DNA of 64,000 nucleotides, taken from an uncultured Bacteroidales bacterium. Lineage in GTDB: Bacteria > Bacteroidota > Bacteroidia > Bacteroidales > F082. Below, one piece after another: positions 46,780 to 54,741 of this stretch. The stretch is taken from positions 1 to 64,000 of the forward strand of contig CAMVCZ010000012.1 in NCBI GenBank assembly GCA_947166105.1, given 5' to 3'. Under the pieces are notes generated by a model. The model made no database searches, had not been told where the DNA came from, and saw nothing but the letters and a program-made list of their open reading frames with translations. The position numbers were made by a program, and so were the translations under genes. Every line of letters starts with the position of its first letter. The stretch's first letter is position 1.

Positions 46780-48558
46780 ATGGAAACGAAGTGGATTTTA
46801 AACCAATCTGTTGACAAACAGAAAGTTGAAGAAATTGTCAAGGTGCTCAATATCGACGAGAACCTTGCCACTTTGCTTGTCCAACGCGGAATTACCAACT
46901 ACGAAGAGGCCAAAACTTTCTTCCGTCCATCGCTTTCGCAACTGCACGACCCCTTCCTGATGAAGGATATGGACAAGGCCGTCGACCGCGTGTTGCGTGC
47001 CATCAACAACGGCGAAAAAGTGTTGGTTTACGGCGACTATGACGTGGACGGCACGACTGCCGTGGCAGTGGTCTATTCTTACCTGAAGCCTTTCTTCAAG
47101 AAGAAAAAAATCGAGTTCTACATCCCCGACCGCTACGAGGAAGGTTATGGCATTTCCTACAAAGGCATTGATTATGCGGCAGATAACGGCTTCAAACTTG
47201 TGATTGCCCTCGACTGCGGCATCAAGGCGGTGGAGCGTGTCGACTATGCCAACAGCAAGGGTGTCGACTTCATCATTTGCGACCATCACCGTGCCGGCGA
47301 GGTCATTCCCAATGCTGTGGCTGTGCTCGATGCCAAGCGCCCCGACTGCAATTATCCTTACGACGAGCTTTCGGGCTGCGGCGTGGGCTTCAAGTTGGTT
47401 ACGGCACTCTCTATGAGGGGGTTGGGAACCATTGAGGAGGTGTTTGACCTGCTTGATTTCTTGGCCGTGAGCATTGCCGCCGACATTGTGCCCATCACGG
47501 GCGAAAACCGTGTGTTGGCCTATTTCGGCTTGAAGCAATTGAACAAGAAACCGCGTCCGGGCATCGAGGCCATTTTGCAACACGCCAACATCTACCGCCG
47601 CGACGAAGACCAACTTGACGAAGACGAAAACGTGCTGACTCGTGAGTTGACCATCAGCGATTTGGTGTTCCTCATCGGGCCGCGCATCAATGCAGCCGGA
47701 CGTATCGCCAAGGCCTCCGACTCGGTGCGACTGCTCATTGCCGAGAAGAAAGACCACGCCGAAAAATTGGCCGCTTCCATCAACGACCTCAACGATGAAC
47801 GCCGCGAGTTCGACAACCGCATTACGGAAGAAGCCCTCGGTATGATTGATGCCGACGCTGAACTTCGCGATGCCAAGAGCACTGTGGTTTTCAACGAGCG
47901 TTGGCACCGTGGTGTTATCGGTATCGTGGCTTCGCGCCTCACCGATTATTATTACCGCCCGACCATCGTCCTGACCCGCGCCAATGGTTTGGTCACTGGT
48001 TCGGCGCGTTCCATCAAGAGTTTCGACATCTACGACGCCATCGACCATTGCTCCGACTTGTTGGAACACTTTGGTGGCCACAAATACGCTGCCGGCCTGT
48101 CGATGAAGCCTGAAAACCTGCCTGAATTCCGCCGCCGCTTTGAGGCATACGTCAGCGAACACCTTGTGGATGAGGATTTTGTGCCCGAACTTGAGGTGGA
48201 TTTGAAAATCAATTTCTCCGACATCACCTCCAAGTTTATGCGCATCCTCAACCAGTTTGCGCCTTTCGGTCCGGGCAATATGGCACCCGTGTTTTGGACG
48301 GACAATGTCGTTGACGCTGGCGGCTCGCGTCCCGTGGGCGGCCACCGTCACCTGAAACTCACCGTTTCGCAGATTGGCGATGCCGAGCAAGGCATTGCCC
48401 CGCTGTCGGGCATCGCTTTCCAGAAAGGCGACCTCTACGACCGCATCCATAGCGGCGAGCCTTTCAGCATCTGCTACCACTTGGAATACAACACCTGGCA
48501 GGGCAAGACCAATTTGCAGCTTAATGTTAAAGATATTAAGTTTGCGGAGGAGTTGTAG
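46780..48558 (+). CDS. recJ: Single-strand exonuclease RecJ
   Basis: About 592 residues from ATG 46780 (METKWILNQ). DHH-family motifs are VYGDYDVDGTTAV, ALDCGIKAVERV, DHHRAG and, in DHHA1, GFGGHKYAAG-like EHFGGHKYAAG. It degrades single-stranded DNA 5' to 3' in recombination and mismatch repair. A near-consensus -7 box TATCTTTA lies about 20 nt before the ATG. The 260-nt gap upstream (46518-46779) holds only promoter sequence for purH and recJ. The stop is 4 nt from the convergent gene. Confidence 0.95.
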   Translation: METKWILNQSVDKQKVEEIVKVLNIDENLATLLVQRGITNYEEAKTFFRPSLSQLHDPFLMKDMDKAVDRVLRAINNGEKVLVYGDYDVDGTTAVAVVYSYLKPFFKKKKIEFYIPDRYEEGYGISYKGIDYAADNGFKLVIALDCGIKAVERVDYANSKGVDFIICDHHRAGEVIPNAVAVLDAKRPDCNYPYDELSGCGVGFKLVTALSMRGLGTIEEVFDLLDFLAVSIAADIVPITGENRVLAYFGLKQLNKKPRPGIEAILQHANIYRRDEDQLDEDENVLTRELTISDLVFLIGPRINAAGRIAKASDSVRLLIAEKKDHAEKLAASINDLNDERREFDNRITEEALGMIDADAELRDAKSTVVFNERWHRGVIGIVASRLTDYYYRPTIVLTRANGLVTGSARSIKSFDIYDAIDHCSDLLEHFGGHKYAAGLSMKPENLPEFRRRFEAYVSEHLVDEDFVPELEVDLKINFSDITSKFMRILNQFAPFGPGNMAPVFWTDNVVDAGGSRPVGGHRHLKLTVSQIGDAEQGIAPLSGIAFQKGDLYDRIHSGEPFSICYHLEYNTWQGKTNLQLNVKDIKFAEEL

Positions 48559-48561
48559 ACT

Positions 48562-49287
48562 TTATTTCCAAAACTGCCACCATTTCTTTTGTCGGCCTTC
48601 CACCACACGCGCATAGCGGCTGCCCGATCTTCTCATTTTCGAGAAACTCGTCACCGTGCCTGCCGAAGGGCCTTTCAAGGTGGTGATGGACGACCGCGAG
48701 GCTACGAAACCGTTCTCATCGGTGTCGTCGATGTCGCCGTATTTGTTCTTTTTCGCCGCGAAGATGATGACATTGTCGATGTACCAACTGTTGACATAAG
48801 CCCCGTGCCCCGTGAAATAGAGGCAAAATTGTGGCTCTTTGCTCGGCCATTCCTCCATATCGAAGGTGAGCAGATACTGGCTTTGCTCGATGCTGCCCCT
48901 CACTGTGTCCTCCCAAATGCTCTCCCAATCCTCGCCGTTTGGCGAAATGCCAATGCCGATTCTGACATCCAATTCGCCTTGGGTGGCTTCAAGGGCGTGG
49001 TTGAACTGGAAATTGATGAAGTCGTATTTGCCCAACTCCACGATGGGTGTCACCAAGCGGGTTGTGCCTTCAAAGTTGAAATCGGGATACATCTGCATTT
49101 CGCGCGGCTTGCATCCCGCAAAGGTCGTGTTGGAGATGTACCACACCACCCAATCGTCGCCTTTCGCGTCCCAGCCTTCCTCGAGCCAAGGGTTGAAGAA
49201 ACCCTCGCACAACACCACGTCGCCCTGCTGCCCAAAGAGGGGAGAAGTGAGCAATATGACGAGGAATGTGAGTAACCGATGCTTCAT
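48562..49287 (-). CDS. Secreted protein of unknown function, jelly-roll-like
   Basis: A 241-residue protein with signal peptide (RLLTFLVILLTSPLFGQ). Residues 25-160 (CEGFFNPWLEEGWDAKGDDW, GTTRLVTPIVELGKYDFINFQF, ECPQ-like EPQFCLYFTGHGAYVNSWYIDNVII) resemble MAM/choice-of-anchor beta-sandwich domains. The C-terminus is basic (RYARVVEGRQKKWWQFWK) and has no T9SS tail. No catalytic motif seen. It is monocistronic, with a promoter at 49308-49315. Confidence 0.7.
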   Translation of the reverse strand: MKHRLLTFLVILLTSPLFGQQGDVVLCEGFFNPWLEEGWDAKGDDWVVWYISNTTFAGCKPREMQMYPDFNFEGTTRLVTPIVELGKYDFINFQFNHALEATQGELDVRIGIGISPNGEDWESIWEDTVRGSIEQSQYLLTFDMEEWPSKEPQFCLYFTGHGAYVNSWYIDNVIIFAAKKNKYGDIDDTDENGFVASRSSITTLKGPSAGTVTSFSKMRRSGSRYARVVEGRQKKWWQFWK

Positions 49288-49307
49288 CCAAAGTGCTGAT
49301 TTGGCGA

Positions 49308-49315
49308 CAAAAATA
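49308..49315 (-). promoter_or_regulatory. Promoter -7 box for the jelly-roll secreted protein
   Basis: TATTTTTG on the minus strand, 20 nt before the ATG at 49287. Confidence 0.6.
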
Positions 49316-49355
49316 TTAAAAAATTGGGAATTATGGTGCGTTTGAGGCTTTTTAT

Positions 49356-49363
49356 TATTTTTG
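49356..49363 (+). promoter_or_regulatory. Promoter -7 box for radA
   Basis: TATTTTTG matches TAnnTTTG. The leader of about 85 nt contains a decayed dispersed repeat at 49391-49429. Confidence 0.6.
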
Positions 49364-49390
49364 CACCAACGAATTGATTAAAAAGGCCGC

Positions 49391-49429
49391 TGGTAAGGAC
49401 AATGGGTTATGATTCATTGTCGGCAAAGC
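49391..49429. repeat. Decayed GGTAGGGACA-family repeat in the radA leader
   Basis: TGGTAAGGACAATGGGTTATG then ATTCATTGTCGGC aligns with GGTAGGGACAAGGGGTC..GACCCCTTGTTGGC, with several changes in both arms. Confidence 0.55.
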
Positions 49430-49452
49430 CCGGCCATTAGGAGAATAATAGT

Positions 49453-50826
49453 ATGGCAAAAGAAAAAACCGCCTTTTTCTGCAAGGAATGTGGCAACGAG
49501 TCGCCGAAATGGTTCGGGAAATGCCCTGCCTGTGGTGCGTGGAATACCTGTACGGAACAGACCGTCGTTACTGGAAAGGAAGCCCAATCAGTGAGAAAAA
49601 ACATTGGTACTGAGATGGATAAGGGCTTCCCAGTGCCCATCAAGGAAATCGGAAATGCCAAGGAACAACGAATTGTTTTGCCCTACGAAGAACTCAATAG
49701 GGTTTTGGGCGGCGGCTTGGTACTTGGCTCGCTCACCCTCGTGGGCGGCGAGCCTGGCATCGGAAAATCCACCTTGCTCTTGCAAACGGCCTTGCAATTG
49801 GCTGGCCGTAAGGTGCTTTACATCTCTGGCGAGGAAAGCCAGACCCAAATCAAGATGCGGGCAGAACGCATCGGCATCCACAACACCGACTGCCTCATCC
49901 TCACAGAGACCAACACGCAAGAAATCCTGAAGCACTTCAAGAATGTGCAGCCCGACATTGTTGTCATCGACTCCATCCAAACGCTTGAGTCGCCTTATAT
50001 TGACGCTACAGCGGGCAGCATTTCGCAAATCCGCGAAACCGCTGCCGAGATGAACAAAATCGCCAAGGCCTATCAGGTGCCGGTGTTCCTCATCGGCCAC
50101 ATCACCAAGGACGGCAGCATCGCCGGACCAAAGATTTTGGAGCACATCGTCGACACGGTGTTGCAGTTCGAGGGCGACCGCCACTATGGCTTCCGCATCC
50201 TGCGCACCATCAAGAACCGCTTCGGCTCGGCCTCCGAGTTGGGCATCTTCGAGATGAACGCCACGGGCCTTCGCGAAGTGACCAACCCCAGCGAAATCCT
50301 CCTCTCGCAACGCGACGAGGAAGTGAGCGGCATTGCCATTGCTGCTACCATGGAAGGCCAACGCCCCATGCTCATTGAGACGCAGGCTTTGGTGAGCAGC
50401 GCCGCCTACGGCACCCCGCAACGCTCCGCCACGGGTTTCGACCTCCGCCGAATGAATATGCTTTTGGCCGTGCTTGAAAAACGAGCAGGCTTCAAACTTT
50501 CCATAAAAGATGTGTTCCTCAACATCGCGGGCGGCCTCCGCGTGGATGACCCCGCCATTGATTTGGCCGTCATTGCAGCCATATTATCCTCAAATGCCGA
50601 TATTCCCATTTCCTCGCGCTATGCCTTTGCTGCCGAGGTCGGACTTTCGGGCGAAATCCGCGCCGTCACCCGCATTGAGGCCCGCATCGCCGAAGCCGAC
50701 AAATTAGGTTTCGAGAAGTTTTTTGTCTCGAAATACAATGCCAAGGGATTGGATACCAAGCGATTTAAGATAGAGATTGTGCCAGTGGCTTCGGTTTATG
50801 AATTGGGGGCGGAGTTGTTTGGATAA
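49453..50826 (+). CDS. radA: DNA repair protein RadA (Sms)
   Basis: A 457-residue protein with the N-terminal zinc finger (C10, C13, C24, C27), RecA-like ATPase (Walker A GEPGIGKST, 99-107), the KNRFG motif at 254-258 and a Lon-like C-terminal domain. It is a hexameric helicase that helps branch migration during recombination. The C-terminal residues VASVYELGAELFG are encoded by a stretch repeated, slightly altered, at three places downstream, so the present 3' end may have been acquired with the adjoining cargo. Confidence 0.96.
   Translation: MAKEKTAFFCKECGNESPKWFGKCPACGAWNTCTEQTVVTGKEAQSVRKNIGTEMDKGFPVPIKEIGNAKEQRIVLPYEELNRVLGGGLVLGSLTLVGGEPGIGKSTLLLQTALQLAGRKVLYISGEESQTQIKMRAERIGIHNTDCLILTETNTQEILKHFKNVQPDIVVIDSIQTLESPYIDATAGSISQIRETAAEMNKIAKAYQVPVFLIGHITKDGSIAGPKILEHIVDTVLQFEGDRHYGFRILRTIKNRFGSASELGIFEMNATGLREVTNPSEILLSQRDEEVSGIAIAATMEGQRPMLIETQALVSSAAYGTPQRSATGFDLRRMNMLLAVLEKRAGFKLSIKDVFLNIAGGLRVDDPAIDLAVIAAILSSNADIPISSRYAFAAEVGLSGEIRAVTRIEARIAEADKLGFEKFFVSKYNAKGLDTKRFKIEIVPVASVYELGAELFG
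50764..50826 (+). repeat. radA 3' end, copy R0 (in gene)
   Basis: The last 21 codons, FKIEIVPVASVYELGAELFG and stop. This is the reference for the displaced copies R1, R2 and R3. Confidence 0.9.
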
Positions 50827-50828
50827 AG

Positions 50829-50932
50829 AGAAAATCGCCCAAATGTGGTATAAAAACACAAGATTTGGGCGTTTTCCTATAGAATTTCGCCCAAATGTAT
50901 GGTTTTAGGGGTACATTTGGGCGATTTTCTAA
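50829..50932. repeat. 104-bp palindromic unit A
   Basis: The unit begins AGAAAATCGCCCAAATGT and ends with its perfect reverse complement ACATTTGGGCGATTTTCT. Inside are two hairpins 52 bp apart, each with CGCCCAAAT and ATTTGGGCG arms. It starts 2 nt after the radA stop and its last bases form the stop codon of the convergent ATPase gene. Possibly a bidirectional terminator. Confidence 0.9.
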
Positions 50933-52371
50933 TCGGAGAAGAGTTCCTTTGCAGTGATTTCGCTGTGCAACAAGCCGAAGTTTTTGCCCTTGGCAACACC
51001 GAAGGGCGTTATCATTGTGTGAACCAATTTGAGCGGGATCTTGGTCTCGTTGCGGAAAATCATCATCCTTTCATTGAGTTTTTCCTTGTAGTCATTGCTG
51101 ATGACGTAGGGCTTCGAGGCAAATTTCATCTCGCACAAATGCACCATCTTATCAATGCGCGAAATGATGAGGTCGATTTGTGCGCCTTTGTGTTCCACTT
51201 GCCCGTTTTCGTCCTTTTTTGGCCCAACGCGCCACGAAGAAACTGTGGTGGCAATGCCCGAAATGCCCAATCCCTTCTTGATGGCGTTGAGGTGTTTGAG
51301 GCAAACCATCTCGAAAGTGAAGCCTTCCCAAGTCTCAACGCTGCGGGTCATAAAGTTGTGCATCCAAAAATCAGGGTCTTTGTCGTCGTTGCTTTCGATG
51401 AATCGGAAATAAAACAATGTATAAAAGTCAGATATTCTGTAAATTGTATTCTTTTTCTTGCAGCCGAATTGGGCGAATTTCACGATGAAGTCGCAGCGTT
51501 GCAGGTTTTTCAGAACACGGGTCAGGTTGCCGCCCGAAAGCCCGGAAGCGGTTTCTAATTCAGCCCGAGTCAAGCCTTCGCGCTTGGACGACAAAGCCTT
51601 GACGACCGAAACATAACGGTCGGCTTTCGAAAAAAGCGAGTTGTAAAGTTCGTCAAACTCATCGCTGAGTCGCCCGCCAATGGCAAAGAAAAGGGCGTCA
51701 ATGTTTTGTGGCAGACTCAGATTAGGTTCGAGAAGGCTCAAATAGTAAGGCACTCCGCCCAACACCATATAGCATTGGATAATCTGGTAATCATCCCATC
51801 CAAAACCTTTGTTGTCAAGGTATTGCTTACATTCGTTGAGTGTAAAAGGCGCAACATAGATTTGCCTTGTGATGCGGTTATGCAGCCCTCCTTGATTGGA
51901 AACCAGTTTATCGACCATCCAAGAAGTAGCACTGCCGCAGGCTACGAGAACGATGTCGTCGCGGGTGGCCACCCAACTGTTCCAGAAATATTCAAGTGCC
52001 TCCACAAAATCGCTGCTTTTGTTATCGATCCAAGGCATCTCGTCGATGAAAACCACCTTTTTCTTATGCTTGCTTTGTTCCAATAAAACAGACAGGGCGT
52101 CAAAAGCCTCGCTCCAAGAGTTCAGTTTGGGCTGCTCGGCAAAACTTCCATATTTGGACAACGCTTTCGCGAAATTCTCCAATTGTTTCTTTTGGGTGCT
52201 TTTGTGTGCGCCCACATAATAAAAGGTGTAGTGGTCGTGGAAGAAATTGCGCACGAGGAAGGTTTTCCCGACGCGCCGTCTGCCATAGATGACGACGAAC
52301 TCCGAACGATTGGAATTCATGCATCGTTCCAGTTCTTCCATTTCGCGTTTCCGTCCGATGAGTGTATCCAT
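50929..52371 (-). CDS. AAA ATPase with DUF234-like nuclease-fold C-terminus
   Basis: About 480 residues from ATG 52371. Walker A is GRRRVGKT (30-37) and Walker B VVFIDEMPW with D110-E111. A winged-helix part follows (SSKREGLTRAELETASGLSGGNLTRVLKNL), then the C-terminal GAQIDLIISR...HLCEMKFA with D and E-x-K as in PD-(D/E)xK folds. This archaeal-type ATPase group has no settled role. It is flanked by the 104-bp repeats A and B and, outside them, by radA ends R0 and R1. Promoter at 52392-52399. Confidence 0.85.
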   Translation of the reverse strand: MDTLIGRKREMEELERCMNSNRSEFVVIYGRRRVGKTFLVRNFFHDHYTFYYVGAHKSTQKKQLENFAKALSKYGSFAEQPKLNSWSEAFDALSVLLEQSKHKKKVVFIDEMPWIDNKSSDFVEALEYFWNSWVATRDDIVLVACGSATSWMVDKLVSNQGGLHNRITRQIYVAPFTLNECKQYLDNKGFGWDDYQIIQCYMVLGGVPYYLSLLEPNLSLPQNIDALFFAIGGRLSDEFDELYNSLFSKADRYVSVVKALSSKREGLTRAELETASGLSGGNLTRVLKNLQRCDFIVKFAQFGCKKKNTIYRISDFYTLFYFRFIESNDDKDPDFWMHNFMTRSVETWEGFTFEMVCLKHLNAIKKGLGISGIATTVSSWRVGPKKDENGQVEHKGAQIDLIISRIDKMVHLCEMKFASKPYVISNDYKEKLNERMMIFRNETKIPLKLVHTMITPFGVAKGKNFGLLHSEITAKELFSD

Positions 52372-52391
52372 AGTTGATTGTAATTTTGTGG

Positions 52392-52399
52392 CAAAAATA
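52392..52399 (-). promoter_or_regulatory. Promoter -7 box for the ATPase at 50929
   Basis: TATTTTTG on the minus strand, 20 nt before the ATG at 52371. Confidence 0.65.
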
Positions 52400-52422
52400 C
52401 ACAATATTATGTTTGGCATGCA

Positions 52423-52526
52423 AGAAAATCGCCCAAATGTGGTATAAAAACACAAGATTTGGGCGTTTTTCTATAGAATTTCGCCCAAATATACGAATTT
52501 AGGGGTATATTTGGGCGATTTTCTAA
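52423..52526. repeat. 104-bp palindromic unit B
   Basis: Same length as unit A and identical except for a few bases (for example ATATACGAATTT for ATGTATGGTTTT). The terminal inverted repeat has one mismatch. It directly abuts the displaced radA end R1. Confidence 0.9.
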
Positions 52527-52566
52527 GGCTTCGGTTAATGACTTGGGCGCGGAGTTGTTTGGCTGA
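52527..52566 (+). repeat. Displaced radA 3' end, copy R1
   Basis: GGCTTCGGTTAATGACTTGG and the following bases align with the radA end and, in the same frame, encode KASVNDLGAELFG and a TGA stop. Differences from radA are mostly third-position or conservative. Confidence 0.85.
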
Positions 52567-52592
52567 AAAATTTCATTTTTGCAGGTCTTTTA

Positions 52593-52674
52593 TGGAAAAT
52601 GTGTATTTTTGCACCAAAAGTCGGGTGGAAAATGTGTGTAGAATACGCAAAACTCGGCGTGAAAATGTGTTTTT
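52593..52674 (+). repeat. 33-bp repeat array upstream of a second AAA ATPase gene
   Basis: TGGAAAATGTGT occurs at 52593 and 52626, exactly 33 bp apart, with a third degenerate copy (GTGAAAATGTGT) at 52659 running into the start codon at 52675. The first unit holds the -7 box. The sequence differs from the array at 37780, but the period and the GGAAAA...GTAttTTTGC plan are the same. Confidence 0.75.
52604..52611 (+). promoter_or_regulatory. Promoter -7 box for the ATPase at 52675
   Basis: TATTTTTG inside the first 33-bp unit. Confidence 0.6.
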
Positions 52675-54012
52675 ATGTATAAGCGCAAGATTGAAAACAT
52701 ACTCCAATCGTGGTTGGATGACGTCTCCCACAAACCCCTTGTGGTGAAAGGTGTGCGTCAGTGCGGCAAGACCAGCAGTGTGATGGACTTTGCCCAAAAA
52801 CATTTCAAAAATGTGGTTTATCTCGATTTCTGCGAGCATCCGGAATACAAGAAGTTCTTCTCTCCGAACCTTGAGGTTGATGCCATTGTCATGCGTATCA
52901 CCGCTGCCATGCCTGATGCCGAGATAGAAGCGGGCAAGACTTGCTTTGTCTTCGACGAAATACAGGATTGTCCGAGGGCAAGAGGCTCGCTGAAATACTT
53001 TCATTTGGATGGCCGCTATGAGGTGATTTGTACGGGGTCTTTGTCGGGTGTGAACGGTTACAAGACTCCAGACGAAAAGGCAGAGGAAGAAGCAGCCTCC
53101 ATCCCTGTCGGCTTTGAAGATATTGTCAATATGTACCCGATGGATTTCGAGGAATGGCTGTGGGCCAATGGCATCAAGGACATGCATTTCGACTACCTGA
53201 AAAAGCATCTGAACAACGAAACGCCCGTTGAGGAGGCCCTGCACGACCGTTTCCGCGAACTGCTTCTGCAATACACCATTGTTGGAGGAATGCCGGAGGT
53301 CGTTACGACCTTCCTGGAAACGAAGCAAATCGGGAAAGTGCTCTCTGTGCAGCGGCGCATCATCGATGACTACAAAGCGGATATGGTGAAGTATGCCGCT
53401 ACTGCCGACAAGTCGCGGATACGCGAATGTTTTGAGTCGATACCAGCCCAACTTGCCCGTGAATACAAGAAGTTTTCCTATACCGCAGTACGTCATGGAG
53501 GCCGTGGGCGCGACTATGCCGGAAGTCTGCAATGGATTGAGGATGCGGGCATTATACGCCGGTGCTATAATACATCAACAACCGAACTGCCGCTTGACGG
53601 AAACCGAATCCAAAGCGAGTTCAAGGTCTATATGGCCGACATTGGCTTGCTCGTTGCCATGTTGGAAGAAGGGACGCAGTCAAGCATATTGGAAGGCGAT
53701 CTGCTCAGTTATAAAGGAGCCATCGCCGAGAACCTTGTTGCCGACATTTTCGGCAAGATGGGACGCAAGTTGTATTACTACCACAAAGACGGCGGCGTGG
53801 AACTTGACTTCCTTGTGCGTTACAAAGGGCAATCTACTCCTGTGGAATGTAAAGCCACCACGGGCAACGCCAAGTCGATGCGCACCGTTCTGAAGCACCC
53901 TGAAAAATACCATGTTACAAGTGCCATAAAATTAGGCGACTACAACATTGGCAAAAGCAATGAACTGTTGACCCTACCAATGTACATGGCGTTTCTTCTG
54001 ACGGAGGTATAA
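52675..54012 (+). CDS. AAA ATPase with DUF4143-like nuclease-fold C-terminus
   Basis: A 445-residue protein. Walker A GVRQCGKT (26-33) and Walker B FVFDEIQD (D94-E95) stand at the same positions as in the protein at 36410-37753, so the two are full-length relatives, although divergent. The C-terminal VELDFLVRYKGQSTPVECKATTG has D and E-x-K as in PD-(D/E)xK folds. Role unknown. The stop codon is directly followed by the displaced radA end R2, and a 33-bp array precedes the gene. Confidence 0.85.
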   Translation: MYKRKIENILQSWLDDVSHKPLVVKGVRQCGKTSSVMDFAQKHFKNVVYLDFCEHPEYKKFFSPNLEVDAIVMRITAAMPDAEIEAGKTCFVFDEIQDCPRARGSLKYFHLDGRYEVICTGSLSGVNGYKTPDEKAEEEAASIPVGFEDIVNMYPMDFEEWLWANGIKDMHFDYLKKHLNNETPVEEALHDRFRELLLQYTIVGGMPEVVTTFLETKQIGKVLSVQRRIIDDYKADMVKYAATADKSRIRECFESIPAQLAREYKKFSYTAVRHGGRGRDYAGSLQWIEDAGIIRRCYNTSTTELPLDGNRIQSEFKVYMADIGLLVAMLEEGTQSSILEGDLLSYKGAIAENLVADIFGKMGRKLYYYHKDGGVELDFLVRYKGQSTPVECKATTGNAKSMRTVLKHPEKYHVTSAIKLGDYNIGKSNELLTLPMYMAFLLTEV

Positions 54013-54052
54013 GGTTTCAGTTTTTGAGTTAGGCGCGGAGCTGTTTGGGTAA
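54013..54052 (+). repeat. Displaced radA 3' end, copy R2
   Basis: GGTTTCAGTTTTTGAGTTAG and the following bases encode, in the radA frame, KVSVFELGAELFG and TAA. It begins on the base after the stop codon of the ATPase gene. Confidence 0.85.
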
Positions 54053-54063
54053 AAAACCAGCAT

Positions 54064-54741
54064 CTACCAACCCAACAAATCCAAAGCATTGCCCACAATT
54101 TCCTGACGCATCGACTGTTCCAAAGTGTCAAAATCCGCTTTTAAGACATGTTGCTTGAAACAGCCCTCGTCCAAAAGGCAGATTTCGTCGCAGGTTTGGG
54201 TCAAGGTTGTGTAGATGTGCGACGACATGATGACGGTCTTGCCCTTCTGTTTCAAGGCTTTGATGAGTCCTAAAACCAATTCGCTGCTTTGCAAGTCGAT
54301 GCCATTGAAAGGCTCGTCAAAGATATAATAAGGCAAGTCTTGAAGAAGGATGGCAAACAAAGCCAACTTCTTCTTCATACCTGTGGAATAAGTTGAAATA
54401 TAGTCATTTAATGGCAGATTGAAAAAGTTCTTCCTGGCTATGTTTTCTATCTTTTTGTTGCGGGCATGACAAACGAATCGCACATATTCCAAGCCTGTCA
54501 TCAACTTGAAGAAAAACAGTTCCGTCGGCAAATAACCGATGTGGTTCTTCAATGGCTGATGTTTCGAAACGACTTCTCCTTTGCAAGATTCAAGTCCCGT
54601 CATGCAACGGAACAAAGTCGTCTTTCCCGAACCGTTTTTTCCCACGATGCCGTAAACCTTATTGTTTTCAAAGGTAAACGACAAATGGTCCAAGACGACA
54701 TGCGAGCCAAAGGATTTTGATATTTCAACAAGTTGAATCAT
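54064..54741 (-). CDS. ABC transporter ATP-binding protein
   Basis: A 225-residue ATPase. Walker A GKNGSGKTT at about 36-44, signature motif ISTYSTGMKKKLALFAIL, Walker B YYIFDEPFNGID and the switch His in IMSSHIYTT. The ISTYSTGMKKK signature (in place of LSGGQ) is typical of ABC-2 type exporters. It overlaps the permease gene by 4 nt (ATGA). The two form a complete half-transporter pair, without an evident substrate or immunity gene. Confidence 0.93.
   Translation of the reverse strand: MIQLVEISKSFGSHVVLDHLSFTFENNKVYGIVGKNGSGKTTLFRCMTGLESCKGEVVSKHQPLKNHIGYLPTELFFFKLMTGLEYVRFVCHARNKKIENIARKNFFNLPLNDYISTYSTGMKKKLALFAILLQDLPYYIFDEPFNGIDLQSSELVLGLIKALKQKGKTVIMSSHIYTTLTQTCDEICLLDEGCFKQHVLKADFDTLEQSMRQEIVGNALDLLGW

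Noticed and set aside
46798-48480. Long open frame (560 codons) on the minus strand opposite recJ
   Set aside because: It mirrors recJ codon by codon, and its composition (His, Val and Gln rich) is that of an antisense translation.
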